In this document: in pieces, positions 18,304 to 26,891 of the stretch
Layout of the letters: each line of letters starts with the position of its first letter
How positions within the stretch are numbered: position 1 is the first letter of the stretch
From: Pelagicoccus sp. SDUM812002
Lineage (GTDB): Bacteria; Verrucomicrobiota; Verrucomicrobiia; Opitutales; Opitutaceae
DNA: 64,000 nt
Direction of reading: 5' to 3'
Assembly (NCBI RefSeq): GCF_031127835.1
Contig: NZ_JARXHX010000003.1
Location: 186,001-250,000 of the forward strand
Translations under genes and position numbers: made by a program
Notes under the pieces: model-generated
Seen by the model: the letters and a program-made list of their open reading frames with translations, nothing else
The model's database searches: none
Told to the model about the DNA's origin: nothing

Positions 18304-19506
18304 TTACACGAGGGACAATGACTCGGATTCGTTGCTGAAGGCTGCCTCGCAGTGCTCCAAGAAAGTATCCAAATTTAGGTTACTCAAATTACTGTAGATA
18401 CGAACTGGAGCGATTCCTTCCGGCTTATCGAGCTTCAACCGGACCGCGCGCTCCTCGGCGATCTCTCGTTTAAGGAGCTCCGGACAAAGCGGGGAGTTGT
18501 AGATCACGGATAAAGACGCATCGATCATATCCTCGACGTGCTCGTCACCCTTCGACTCGTGCAAGTGCGGATTACGTGACTCGATCTGGCAGATCGTGAC
18601 TTTGTCCCGAAGTGCAATCGCATCATTCGGCGGAAGGATGCCTCCCCAACTTTCAATGATATTCACGTAATGGTGCGTTTCGACCGCATAACCAGAAGCG
18701 TATTCGAGGTTTAGGGCTAGGTCAACTGTGAGGGCATGCTCACCAGCATTTCCGGTCTTAACGACCTCTGTTTCGTATCCGCTAAAGTGTGACAGCAAGA
18801 GATTCAATGTCTTGTTAGAATGGACCGAACTCCGACCCCACTTCGCGAAGAAGAGCGAGTTTTCCATGACCTTCGGCTTAGAATTCCAAGAAATGCGAAC
18901 AAAGGTGCTGTCGGTATCGAACATTTCGAAGCCGGCTGCGTACTCCTGAACGTATTCGTGCACCGCGCCTGGAAAGTAGTTATCGCTGTCCACGAAGCCG
19001 ATGTACTTGTTGTTCAACCAGCGGGCGAGCAAAGTTCCCATAATCATGCCCTCGGCCTTACCAGAGCGTACGAGCCCATCCTCGCCGAGCAGCTCGCCGT
19101 AGCCGGCCACCTCTATCGCCTTCGCGATGCCAGCGTCTTTTTGGTGAACGACTAAAACCTTTTTGTTAGTGAACTTGCAGAAATTTGTAATCGCTTCCTT
19201 TTCGATATGGAAGCGATCTACGGGGCCTCTCGGACTGTTCGAAACTACGATGATTTGGCAGGGATGTGGGATGCCAACTAGAACACCTTCGATGAGCTTT
19301 AGGCGTTCGTTTTTCACGGGCACTACGATCGCCATATTCTTCTGTCGTTCGTAAAGTGCCTCGGATGGAATACTTCGGATTACGTTGTTGTGTGTCGTAT
19401 CCACTTGGCCTGAGTTTCCCCCGCTATCGAGTTCGTAAACTTTCTGTAGGCCGTATATTTGTACCGCTCCAAGGCGATCGCAGTCTCTAGGTATTTCAAT
19501 CTTCAT
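18304..19506 (-). CDS. mpgS: Mannosyl-3-phosphoglycerate synthase (GT55)
   Basis: About 400 residues from the ATG at 19506 (MKIEIPRDCDRLGAVQIYG); an open frame continues 12 codons upstream to 19542, but the family begins at this point. Motifs: AIVVPVKNERLKLIEGVL (GT-A donor fold), IIVVSNSPRG, GKAEGMIMGTLLA, FVDSDNYFPGAVHEY with the metal-binding DSD, and HHYVNIIESWGG. The enzyme transfers mannose from GDP-mannose to 3-phosphoglycerate, the first step of mannosylglycerate synthesis; the phosphatase mpgP follows. The pair encodes the whole two-step pathway and suggests a salt-exposed life. Confidence 0.94.
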   Translation of the reverse strand: MKIEIPRDCDRLGAVQIYGLQKVYELDSGGNSGQVDTTHNNVIRSIPSEALYERQKNMAIVVPVKNERLKLIEGVLVGIPHPCQIIVVSNSPRGPVDRFHIEKEAITNFCKFTNKKVLVVHQKDAGIAKAIEVAGYGELLGEDGLVRSGKAEGMIMGTLLARWLNNKYIGFVDSDNYFPGAVHEYVQEYAAGFEMFDTDSTFVRISWNSKPKVMENSLFFAKWGRSSVHSNKTLNLLLSHFSGYETEVVKTGNAGEHALTVDLALNLEYASGYAVETHHYVNIIESWGGILPPNDAIALRDKVTICQIESRNPHLHESKGDEHVEDMIDASLSVIYNSPLCPELLKREIAEERAVRLKLDKPEGIAPVRIYSNLSNLNLDTFLEHCEAAFSNESESLSLV

Positions 19507-19659
19507 AGTATCAGCTCTCGGTTCGTGCTCTAATCTGAGCAATTTGTCTTGCCTGAGCTTTTAAGCATGGTCGATGCCAACTCTATCCTGAAAACGATTC
19601 TACCGCGCCTTTGTATTGAACATTTACGTTACAAGATCCCGGGCCGCTGCTCGCCGCTA

Positions 19660-20085
19660 CTACGTCGTAAAAACCATTTCGATGTGTGGAATCCCGGCCT
19701 CCTCGTAGATCCCGCCGTGCTTCGAAAATCCAAGACGCTCATAGAAAGCGGATGCTTGAGTTTGGGAGGATAGGATGAATCTTGCCATCCCGGCTGTCTC
19801 CCCCATCCGCATCAGCTCGTGCATCAGAAGCATCCCGACACCATTGCCGCGAAACGCCTCCAAGACAGCTACCCGTCCAATATGCCCGTTCGGCAATAGA
19901 CGCCCCGTTCCCACCGCTCGCCCACCCCAGTAGGCGAGCACATGACGCGAACGTTCATCCCACTCGTCCATTTCCATTTCAGCCGGCACTCTTTGCTCTT
20001 CGACAAAGACCTCGAAACGCACCGCTCTGATTTCCGGTTGGGACTTGGAGAAGTCGACCTCCATAACTTTTGCTGCGGGATCCAT
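19660..20085 (-). CDS. GNAT family N-acetyltransferase (YjcF/ElaA-like)
   Basis: 141 residues, a single GNAT domain. IRAVRFEVFVEEQRVPAEMEMDEWDERSRHVLAY is the N-terminal part typical of the YjcF/ElaA subgroup. GRVAVLEAFRGNGVGMLLMHELM contains the acetyl-CoA pyrophosphate-binding loop R-G-N-G-V-G. SQTQASAFYERLGFSKHGGIYEEAGIPHIEM is the C-terminal end with the conserved Tyr. It begins two bases after the stop of the alpha/beta hydrolase gene, so the two are probably co-translated. Substrate unknown. Confidence 0.88.
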   Translation of the reverse strand: MDPAAKVMEVDFSKSQPEIRAVRFEVFVEEQRVPAEMEMDEWDERSRHVLAYWGGRAVGTGRLLPNGHIGRVAVLEAFRGNGVGMLLMHELMRMGETAGMARFILSSQTQASAFYERLGFSKHGGIYEEAGIPHIEMVFTT

Positions 20086-20087
20086 TA

Positions 20088-20756
20088 CTATTCACGAAGA
20101 AATCCTCCAGTCTGCAAAAATGCCAGCGCGTTTGCCTGTACAACCTTATTTCTCATGATGAAGGAATGCGAAATCGGTACTTGGAGAAACGCACTTTGCC
20201 CTTCGAGTCGAGCGTGAGAGACGGCGACCTTTCCGTCGTCGGGACCTGGAATCATTAGCGATAGTATCACGTTGATGCTGCGAGTACCCGCGATGACGCC
20301 TACTTCGAAATCTACAGGACCAAGCAACACCGGCGCCGCGTTCGACCCCGTGCCAAGTTCGCAGCCTGCAGGCCCGTTGAGCCATCGAAAGAAAAACCAG
20401 CTCCCTAGCCTGTCCACGACATGGCTGCCTTTGCTTGGTGGCGCTAGCATCACACAGCGACCGAGATTGGCGATTCGGTCGCTTCGCAGAATCTGCCGCA
20501 AAAGAATACCGCCCATAGAATGGGTGACGAAATGAAGTCGATCGAAACGCTTGGCTACTCCTTCCAGTTTCGCTCGCACCAATTCCGCTAGCTGGGAAAC
20601 GGGCATACGGCGCGACGGGTAACCTATATTCTCTACCGCGTATCCACTTTTCTCGAACAGCGGTCGCATTGTTTCCATCGACCGAGCCGTGCGGCAAAGC
20701 CCATGCAAAAGCACGACACATTCACCACTGACATTATCCGACTCCCTCGCCGGCAC
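20088..20756 (-). CDS. Alpha/beta hydrolase (esterase/lipase-like)
   Basis: About 222 residues from a GTG at 20756 that follows the stop of the TonB-like gene by two bases. The frame is open to an ATG at 20828, but that would overlap the upstream gene by 70 bases with an arginine-rich tail unlike the family, so the GTG is preferred. VVLLHGLCRTARSM carries the oxyanion HG, FVTHSMGGILLRQ is the nucleophile elbow with Ser, and PGPDDGKVAVSHARLEG plus PISHSFIM would supply Asp and the catalytic His. The fold is that of small lipases / PGAP1-like esterases. No signal peptide with the short start. Substrate unknown. Confidence 0.8.
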   Translation of the reverse strand: MPARESDNVSGECVVLLHGLCRTARSMETMRPLFEKSGYAVENIGYPSRRMPVSQLAELVRAKLEGVAKRFDRLHFVTHSMGGILLRQILRSDRIANLGRCVMLAPPSKGSHVVDRLGSWFFFRWLNGPAGCELGTGSNAAPVLLGPVDFEVGVIAGTRSINVILSLMIPGPDDGKVAVSHARLEGQSAFLQVPISHSFIMRNKVVQANALAFLQTGGFLRE

Positions 20757-20758
20757 CT

Positions 20759-21961
20759 CTAGTAGTAGTGGAAGTTGAAAGTCACGTCTTCCTCGTCGCC
20801 GAATAAATCGACTAGCCCCTCCGGCCATGGACCAAAAGGGACGCTACGCTCTATCGCTTGGCGACACATATAGATGCCTATGGCACGAGAAGTCGTACCT
20901 TCCAAAATCTCAATGTCGGTCACAAAGCCCTCCTTGTTCAGCATGAAGCGAATCTTGACCACGCTTTGACGCTCTTCCGCGGAACTTCTCTGCACCAAGT
21001 CGTCCCAGTTCAGTTTAACGGTCTCGATCAAGCGCTCCATGTATTCTCCAAACTTGCTTGCCTTAGCATCGACCGACAGCTTTCCCACGGTGGAAACTCC
21101 AAGCGTCGAGTTCCGGGTGGGAGCCGACGGCAAACGAGGTAATTGCGGACGGGCTCTCGGCGAGGGTATACCATCTTCCGACTCTAGTCCTTCCACTGGC
21201 ATACGGGCTACGCTGGCGGAAACTGCGGGACTATCCTCGACGGTTTTCTCATCCTCGCCATCCTCTTCCTCTCCTTCCACTAAATCCGTAACATTGGTAG
21301 GAGCCTCTTCCAACTTCGAGTAATCGTAGTCGGCTATCCCCGACTCATCCTCTCGTTCTTCCTGCGAACCGAAAAGTGGGACTTCGTTTCGCTGGGCTAC
21401 CGAACTGTCTTCAACCGCTTGCAATAATGGTTGGTTGGGAGAAGGCGGTTGGGCCTGCTGCTGTTGAGCCTCCTGCGCAGCTTGCTCGGAGGGATCTGGA
21501 GACGGCGGTGGAGCGAGCAAAGGTTCGTCCAAGCTTCCCGTGATTGTCTGATCCGTCTCGACGTTGTCATCGCTTTCCACCGCGGGTCGATTTTCAGGAT
21601 CGATCTCATCCGGCAGTTCCTCGTTCGCCGCCTGTTGATCCCTAGCCGCGAACCGGTTCGTCTCGTCCGGCTCGTTTTCCGCCACATCGGGATTGGTCTC
21701 CGTGTAGACCTGCTCCTCCTCTTCCTCCTCGGGCTGAGCCAGCTCGATGCTGAATTCCCGATAAGGATCCTCCGACTCGACGGGTTGAGTCTTCAGCAAC
21801 CCTAGCGACAACATGTAAAACAGCCAAATGTGGGCCAGTACCGTCCCCAGGACACCGACCAAAACTTGGTCGCGAGAGTAGGTCCGCCGACGCTTAACCT
21901 TCCGTTTGAGCGGGTGCACAAAGGTATCGGTATCTTTGTCTGGCGGGGTAGACACAGGCAT
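20759..21961 (-). CDS. TonB/TolA-like energy-transducing protein
   Basis: 400 residues. A basic cytoplasmic head (HPLKRKVKRRRTYSRD) is followed by one membrane segment (about residues 31-56). Then comes a long, very acidic and Pro/Gln-rich periplasmic spacer (residues 70-270) and a folded C-terminal domain (GEYMERLIETVKLNWDDLV, SVVKIRFMLNKEGFVTDIEILEGT, AIERSVPFGPWPEGL) like the TonB/TolA C-terminus. Such proteins carry the energy of ExbB/ExbD- or TolQ/TolR-type proton channels across the periplasm to the outer membrane. The spacer is acidic (Glu/Asp) rather than the usual Pro-Lys. No exbB/exbD neighbours it; the nearest set is at 37.6-40 kb. Confidence 0.8.
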   Translation of the reverse strand: MPVSTPPDKDTDTFVHPLKRKVKRRRTYSRDQVLVGVLGTVLAHIWLFYMLSLGLLKTQPVESEDPYREFSIELAQPEEEEEEQVYTETNPDVAENEPDETNRFAARDQQAANEELPDEIDPENRPAVESDDNVETDQTITGSLDEPLLAPPPSPDPSEQAAQEAQQQQAQPPSPNQPLLQAVEDSSVAQRNEVPLFGSQEEREDESGIADYDYSKLEEAPTNVTDLVEGEEEDGEDEKTVEDSPAVSASVARMPVEGLESEDGIPSPRARPQLPRLPSAPTRNSTLGVSTVGKLSVDAKASKFGEYMERLIETVKLNWDDLVQRSSAEERQSVVKIRFMLNKEGFVTDIEILEGTTSRAIGIYMCRQAIERSVPFGPWPEGLVDLFGDEEDVTFNFHYY

Positions 21962-21972
21962 TTAAACTACAA

Positions 21973-22548
21973 TCAAAGCAAGTTGTGACGCTCCAACAGA
22001 GCCTTTGTTTCATCCAATGGCAAACCCATGATGTTCGAGTGCGAGCCTACGAAAGAGTCGATGATCAAACCCGTACCCTCCTGGATGCCATAGGCCCCTG
22101 CCTTATCCAATGGATTTACCATAGAAAAGTATTCGTCGATGATCGCATCGTCCAAAGGCTTGAAGGTCACCTCGCTGCGGGCGCCATCGACGACTTCAAC
22201 CTTCTTCTCCCGACAGATGAGAGCGAAGCCGGTATACACGATGTGGGTGCGACCTCCGAGTTTCTTCAGCATGCGACGCGCGTCGTCGAGATCCTCTGGT
22301 TTGACTAAGACCCTGCCGTCAATGTGCACTGTAGTATCGGACCCCAAAACGAAACGGCTGGGGTGCTGGTCCGCGATAAACGCGGCCTTCAGCTGGGCGT
22401 TGTGGCGGACCATCCCTTCCGGATCGCCATGCCCTTCCTCGAATTCCTCCACATCGGCGGGCATCACCTCGAACGTGGCTCCGATACGATCTAGCAGATC
22501 GCGGCGACGCGGCGACTGGGACGCCAAAATAAACTTAGGCAAACTCAT
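21973..22548 (-). CDS. maf: Maf-type nucleoside triphosphate pyrophosphatase
   Basis: 191 residues from the ATG at 22548 (MSLPKFILASQSPRRRDLLDRIG), the standard beginning of Maf; the frame extends 34 codons further upstream but without family sequence. Motifs: ASQSPRRRDLL, VLGSDTTVHIDGRVLVKPED with the catalytic Asp, and GAYGIQEGTGLIIDSFVGSHSNIMGLPLDET. Maf proteins hydrolyse non-canonical or excess NTPs to NMPs and were first linked to septum formation. It lies 11 bases upstream of the TonB-like gene on the same strand, and diverges from coaD. Confidence 0.93.
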   Translation of the reverse strand: MSLPKFILASQSPRRRDLLDRIGATFEVMPADVEEFEEGHGDPEGMVRHNAQLKAAFIADQHPSRFVLGSDTTVHIDGRVLVKPEDLDDARRMLKKLGGRTHIVYTGFALICREKKVEVVDGARSEVTFKPLDDAIIDEYFSMVNPLDKAGAYGIQEGTGLIIDSFVGSHSNIMGLPLDETKALLERHNLL

Positions 22549-22690
22549 GGACTCGCTTCTCTGAGGATGGCCCCTATCCCGCAACTCCAAACCCACGCTC
22601 CGACTCATTTGCCCAATCGAAACTGGCCCCCGACATTCCGTCATTGCCAAAAACTCCTCAGTTCCGCAACGTCCTCGTTTTTATCGGCTT

Positions 22691-23170
22691 ATGAAGATTG
22701 GCATCTATCCCGGCACCTTCGACCCTATCACCCACGGACACTTGGACGTGCTGCAGCGCGCCTGCCGACTTTTTGACAATGTCATCGTCGCAGTGGCCGA
22801 AAACGCTGGCAAAGGCCCATTCTTCTCGACCGAAGAGCGCATGAAGCTCGTAGAAGAAAACCTGACGAACATCCCTAATACCACCGTCATGACCTTCAGC
22901 GGTCTCCTAGTCGATCTGGCCAAACAAGAAGGAGCCATCGCCCTCATTCGCGGACTGCGGGCAGTATCCGATTTTGAATACGAATTCCAAATGGCCCTGA
23001 TGAACCGACACCTCGCATCGGAGATCGAAACCATCCTCCTCATGACGAAAGAAGGCTATAACTACACGAGCTCAAGCCTCGTGAAGCAAGTGGCCCAATT
23101 CGGAGCCGACATTTCCAAATTCGTGCCGGCTAACGTGAACGCTGCCCTAAGAGCCAAGCTCGGCTCCTAG
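22691..23170 (+). CDS. coaD: Phosphopantetheine adenylyltransferase
   Basis: 159 residues, full length. [20 protein letters not shown] contains the nucleotidyltransferase T/HxGH motif at residues 14-17. [40 protein letters not shown] is the pantetheine-binding region, and [22 protein letters not shown] carries the second ATP-binding signature. The enzyme adenylylates 4'-phosphopantetheine to dephospho-CoA, the penultimate step in coenzyme A synthesis. It is transcribed away from maf and followed 38 bases later by the alcohol dehydrogenase. Confidence 0.97.
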   Translation: MKIGIYPGTFDPITHGHLDVLQRACRLFDNVIVAVAENAGKGPFFSTEERMKLVEENLTNIPNTTVMTFSGLLVDLAKQEGAIALIRGLRAVSDFEYEFQMALMNRHLASEIETILLMTKEGYNYTSSSLVKQVAQFGADISKFVPANVNAALRAKLGS

Positions 23171-23208
23171 GCCGTTTTACTAACGCCCACATCTCACTGA
23201 GTCTTTGC

Positions 23209-24363
23209 ATGTCCTTCTCCTTTGCCACATCCAATAACATCCAATTCGGCGAAGGCATCGCAAAAACGATACCCAGCTTGCTCGACGGATCGCTATCGCC
23301 GCTGTTCGTCCTCACCGGAAGCGACTCAAAGCGATACGCCCAGCTCATCGGCCTCCTCACGCAAAGCGGTTTCGAAGTATTCATCCACCCCATCGCAGGC
23401 GAACCCGACGTCAAATCCGTCACGATCGCCAGCGACTCCGCTCGCGAAGCTAGCGCCAAATGCGTAATCGCCATCGGCGGTGGCAGCGTTCTCGACACGG
23501 GCAAAGCGGTAGCCGCCCTTGTAACCAACGAAGGGCAACTGATCGACTACCTAGAAGGTGTTGGGAAAGGCAAAACGCTCTCCGAGAAATCCCTACCCTT
23601 CATGGCAGTGCCTACCACCGCTGGCACCGGAGCGGAAGTCACCCGCAATAGCGTCATCGGTGTTCCGAAGGCGGGCGTCAAAGTCAGCCTGCGCAGTGCC
23701 TCCATGCTTCCGACCTGGGCCGTCGTCGATCCGGAGCTGACCTATAAGTTGCCGCCCGAAATAGCCGCTTACACAGGAATGGACGCACTGATCCAATGCC
23801 TCGAAGCTTACCTATCCAAATTTTCCAATCCGCTTACTGACGGAATCGCTCGCGAGGGCCTTCGTCTCGCTGCCCGATCCATCAGATCCGCCTGCAAAGA
23901 AGAACTGGATACGGAGGCCAAAAGCGATCTCTGCGCTGCCAGCCTTTGCGGCGGCATCGCCTTGGCCAATGCCAAGCTCGGCTCGATCCATGGATTCGCC
24001 GGTCCTCTAGGCGGCATGATCCCTGCCCCACACGGAGCCATTTGTGCGAGCCTGCTCATTTCGTGTTTCTCCGCCAACCTACGTGCCTTTGACACGCGCG
24101 ACAAAGATAACCCAAGCCGTGCTAAGATGGACGATGTGGCAACCCTTTTGACGGGCAACCCACAGGCCAAAGCTTCCTATGCTCTCGCCTGGTTTGAATC
24201 CCTTTGCAACGACCTGCCCCTCAAGTCTCTGGGCGAACTGGGCCTCGAACATTCCCAGATCGAAGAGGCTGCCCGCAAATCAGCCAAGTCGAGCAGCATG
24301 AAAGGCAACCCCATCGAGCTTACCAAGTTCGAGCTGGTGGAGATCCTCGAAGCCGCTCTCTGA
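23209..24363 (+). CDS. Iron-containing (group III) alcohol dehydrogenase family protein
   Basis: 384 residues. NAD-binding part: ECVIAIGGGSVLDTGKAVAAL-type stretch (the GGGSxxDxxK motif) and PTTAGTGAEVTRNSVI. Metal-binding part: GMDALIQCLEAYLS and IHGFAGPLGGMIPAPHGAICA. By comparison with FucO, the Asp of MDAL and the two His of IHG..PHG are kept, while the second ligand (His in MDALTH) is Gln here, a variant seen in parts of the family. Members reduce or oxidise aldehydes and alcohols with NAD(P); the substrate cannot be inferred. It follows coaD closely but has no functional link to it. Confidence 0.88.
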   Translation: MSFSFATSNNIQFGEGIAKTIPSLLDGSLSPLFVLTGSDSKRYAQLIGLLTQSGFEVFIHPIAGEPDVKSVTIASDSAREASAKCVIAIGGGSVLDTGKAVAALVTNEGQLIDYLEGVGKGKTLSEKSLPFMAVPTTAGTGAEVTRNSVIGVPKAGVKVSLRSASMLPTWAVVDPELTYKLPPEIAAYTGMDALIQCLEAYLSKFSNPLTDGIAREGLRLAARSIRSACKEELDTEAKSDLCAASLCGGIALANAKLGSIHGFAGPLGGMIPAPHGAICASLLISCFSANLRAFDTRDKDNPSRAKMDDVATLLTGNPQAKASYALAWFESLCNDLPLKSLGELGLEHSQIEEAARKSAKSSSMKGNPIELTKFELVEILEAAL

Positions 24364-24593
24364 GGCAACCTCGCGACATTTGTTAGGCTATCGCTCGGGA
24401 AAGCGAGCGAATGGATTTACGCCATTACGCAGCGGTATTCCCTCTCGTGAAGGCGTGCCAGATGAGCAAAAACGCCCGTCTTGTAAAAGCCCGGTCAAAA
24501 CTCGCAATTGCTATTCGTCCCTCAAATTACGGTCCGATTTATTTATGTGAGTCCCCCTCGTGTCACCCCTCCCGTTATCTCCCCAATAGTACA

Positions 24594-25100
24594 ATGAAAA
24601 GCCTCCACGACCTAACGAGCCTACGCTACCGCAACGTCTTGATAATAGACGATGAGCCGGCAATTCACCAAATGTTCAGCACTTGCCTACAACCGGATAG
24701 CGACCAAGAGGAGACATCTCTTTCGACCGCTGGAGAACAAATGGTGGATATCAAAAAGAGGATCTACAACTTTATCGTACATTCCGCGTTATCGGGAGAG
24801 GAGGCCCTCGAGCTTTGCAAAACGCAGCGCAAGTACAATGCTCCTATTCAAATGGCATTCGTAGATATGAGAATGAAGGGATGGAATGGCGTAGAGACGA
24901 TCAAGCAACTCCTAGATTTCGATCATCGAATGAATTTCGTAATCATGACCGGATTCCCCGATGACACGAGAGACAAGGTTGAGGAACACCTAGGTGCCGC
25001 TCCACTCCAGATATTCGCCAAGCCCACCAATCTCGAACAAATTTATGATGCGGCGTATTCTCTCACAAGCCGCTGGAACAGGCTCCACGGCGATAACTAA
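24594..25100 (+). CDS. Stand-alone response regulator receiver protein with internal insertion
   Basis: 168 residues from the ATG at 24594; the frame is open to 24411 but the upstream part has no receiver features. NVLIIDDEPAIHQMF gives the acidic pair D19/D20, MAFVDMRMKGWNGVETI the phosphoacceptor D91, IMTGFPDD the switch Thr at 119, and FAKPTNLEQ the Lys at 143. An extra stretch of roughly 35 residues (about 33-65) lies between the first and second strands. The FVDMRM..GW.GVETI pattern matches a subgroup of receivers, often with such an insertion, known from larger signalling proteins. No output domain follows. The nearest kinase in the window is the hybrid at 51.4-53.1 kb. The stop overlaps the end of convergent recF by four bases. 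Confidence 0.82.
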   Translation: MKSLHDLTSLRYRNVLIIDDEPAIHQMFSTCLQPDSDQEETSLSTAGEQMVDIKKRIYNFIVHSALSGEEALELCKTQRKYNAPIQMAFVDMRMKGWNGVETIKQLLDFDHRMNFVIMTGFPDDTRDKVEEHLGAAPLQIFAKPTNLEQIYDAAYSLTSRWNRLHGDN

Positions 25101-26173
25101 GCCAGCCCGAAAGAGCCATCTTCTACATGGTAGACCAACCAATCGCTACCGCTTGAGCAATTCGGCAATTCAGTTCCCGTAGCGATTAATTGGATACCTT
25201 CGTCTAGGGCGTTCCAAAAACGCTCGCGCCGCTCGGGATCGAGCTCACCCAGGACATCGTCGATTAGCAGCACTGGGCATACCCCAAAACACTCTCGCCA
25301 GTAAGCTATCGTAGCAAATGCTAACGACAATGCGATGCTTCGCTGCTGCCCGTCTGAGGCAAAGTCGGCTGCAGGTCGACCGTTGAGCGTCAACTCGAAA
25401 TCGTCGCGATGGGGACCCTTGCTAGTGCTGTGCAGGATCTCGTCGCGTCTTCGGTTTTTCTCTAGCAAATCCCAATAAGCATTCTCATTATCTGGAGAAG
25501 CGTTCGGTTTGTAGCTTACCCCGATTTCCTCCGACGATCCGGAAAGTGTTTCGTAGAAGCGACTAGCCATTCCGCCCAGTTCCCCGATGACCTGCTCCCG
25601 CTTACGAATAACTTCTAGGCAAGGCTGCACCATCTGAGATTCGAAAGGTTTCATCAAGTTCGAGGCGGCCCCTTTCTTCAGCAGCGCATTGCGTTCTTGG
25701 ATACACTTCTGGTAACGCTGAAGGGCGACATAATAGTCTCGGTCGATGCCGCACAAAAAGGTGTCGATGAAGCGGCGCCTCCCACCTGGAGATCCTCGCA
25801 CAATGCTTAAGTCCTCCGAAGAAAGTGTCACCGCAGGAAAGCGTCCCACGAATTCCGACGCGCGACGCACCGCCTCGCGGTCGAGGTAAACCTCCTTGCC
25901 TTTTTTCTTGATCCGAACGCGGGCTTCTACTTCGTCAAATTTTTCGTGCTCGATTTCGTAGAGTATTTCCGACTGAGGAGACTCCGGACCCAGTAAGGTC
26001 TCGTTTTCCCGGGCTCGAAATGCCCTCAGGGATGTGACGTAACCCATCGCCTCAAGCAGGTTAGTCTTCCCCTGGCCATTTCGACCGAGAAAGAAAACGC
26101 GATCCGCACTTACATCCAAGCGAGCGAACTTGATGTTCCGATAATTGGATACAGCTATGGTCTTGAAACGCAT
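25097..26173 (-). CDS. recF: DNA replication and repair protein RecF
   Basis: 358 residues, normal length. MRFKTIAVSNYRNIKFARLDVS is the typical RecF opening. Walker A is GRNGQGKTNLLEAM (30-43). TLSSEDLSIVRGSPGGRRRFIDTFLC is the characteristic RecF segment; SDGQQRSIALSLAFA is the ABC signature; and LLIDDVLGELDPERRERF is Walker B with the D-loop. RecF loads RecA at gaps through RecFOR. In many bacteria it sits by dnaN/gyrB; here it is the last gene of the queC-queD-queE operon, nine bases after queE. Confidence 0.96.
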   Translation of the reverse strand: MRFKTIAVSNYRNIKFARLDVSADRVFFLGRNGQGKTNLLEAMGYVTSLRAFRARENETLLGPESPQSEILYEIEHEKFDEVEARVRIKKKGKEVYLDREAVRRASEFVGRFPAVTLSSEDLSIVRGSPGGRRRFIDTFLCGIDRDYYVALQRYQKCIQERNALLKKGAASNLMKPFESQMVQPCLEVIRKREQVIGELGGMASRFYETLSGSSEEIGVSYKPNASPDNENAYWDLLEKNRRRDEILHSTSKGPHRDDFELTLNGRPAADFASDGQQRSIALSLAFATIAYWRECFGVCPVLLIDDVLGELDPERRERFWNALDEGIQLIATGTELPNCSSGSDWLVYHVEDGSFGLA

Positions 26174-26182
26174 CGCGAAGCG

Positions 26183-26884
26183 TTAATGGCCCTTAGCTTC
26201 GTCGCCGCCCAGAGGAGCGGACGCTCGGGAATTCGGATCCAGCAGATCCGCGCGATAGAGTTTATGCATCTGGTAGCCCGCCCGAAAAGGGTCCCCTCGC
26301 TCTTTCACACAGCGTGTGATCGACTCTAGCACCTCAGCATTTTCGTGCTGCGACCACTCTGGGTGCAGCCAAACGGGTCTCGCTTCACTGAAGCTTGAGC
26401 CGATGGTAGAAATCCATTTATCGATCGACTCCCCATTTTCCACGATGAGCTTGAATTCTGAGGCAAGTGGCAGGTTATCCATCAAAGGCAACTTCTGCCA
26501 TTTGGGGCTGAGCGTTATCCAATCGAAATCGCCCCGAATCGCGAATCCGCCGCTCGTCTCCAAATGCCTGGCTATCCCTCGCTCCTTCAACGCCGCAGCA
26601 AGCCCGCTCAAGTCATGGATCGCTGGCTCGCCTCCCGTCACAACCGCAAACTTCGCACCGCTCTCAAGGGCTGCGTCCGCTAGAGCCTCTGGTGTAAAGC
26701 GATCAACATTTTTCGGAACATAGTCCGGGTGCCAAGTCCCTGCCGAGTCACACCAAGGGCAGTGCACCGGACAGCCAAAAAGCCGGATAAAATATGCGGA
26801 GCGCCCCAAATGCATGCCTTCACCCTGCCACGAGTGAAAGCGTTCGTGCACTGGCAAAGTATTCAATCGCTCTCCCATATCCAA
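26183..26884 (-). CDS. queE: 7-carboxy-7-deazaguanine synthase (radical SAM)
   Basis: 233 residues. [36 protein letters not shown] contains the GEG loop and the CxxxCxxC cluster motif for the 4Fe-4S centre, with the W-C-D ending typical of Que[18 protein letters not shown] is the SAM-binding GGEP, and HLETSGGF and WITLSPKW follow the family. It converts 6-carboxytetrahydropterin to 7-carboxy-7-deazaguanine on the way to preQ0 and queuosine. It stands seven bases after queD and nine before recF. Confidence 0.94.
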   Translation of the reverse strand: MDMGERLNTLPVHERFHSWQGEGMHLGRSAYFIRLFGCPVHCPWCDSAGTWHPDYVPKNVDRFTPEALADAALESGAKFAVVTGGEPAIHDLSGLAAALKERGIARHLETSGGFAIRGDFDWITLSPKWQKLPLMDNLPLASEFKLIVENGESIDKWISTIGSSFSEARPVWLHPEWSQHENAEVLESITRCVKERGDPFRAGYQMHKLYRADLLDPNSRASAPLGGDEAKGH

Positions 26885-26891
26885 ATTTAAA

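Noticed and set aside
20757-20828. ATG-initiated N-terminal extension of the alpha/beta hydrolase
   Set aside because: It overlaps the TonB-like gene by 70 bases and encodes an arginine-rich segment unlike the family; a GTG at 20756 fits better.
24389-24412. Short hairpin (TCGCTC / GAGCGA) after the alcohol dehydrogenase gene
   Set aside because: No T-run and a short stem; could be chance.
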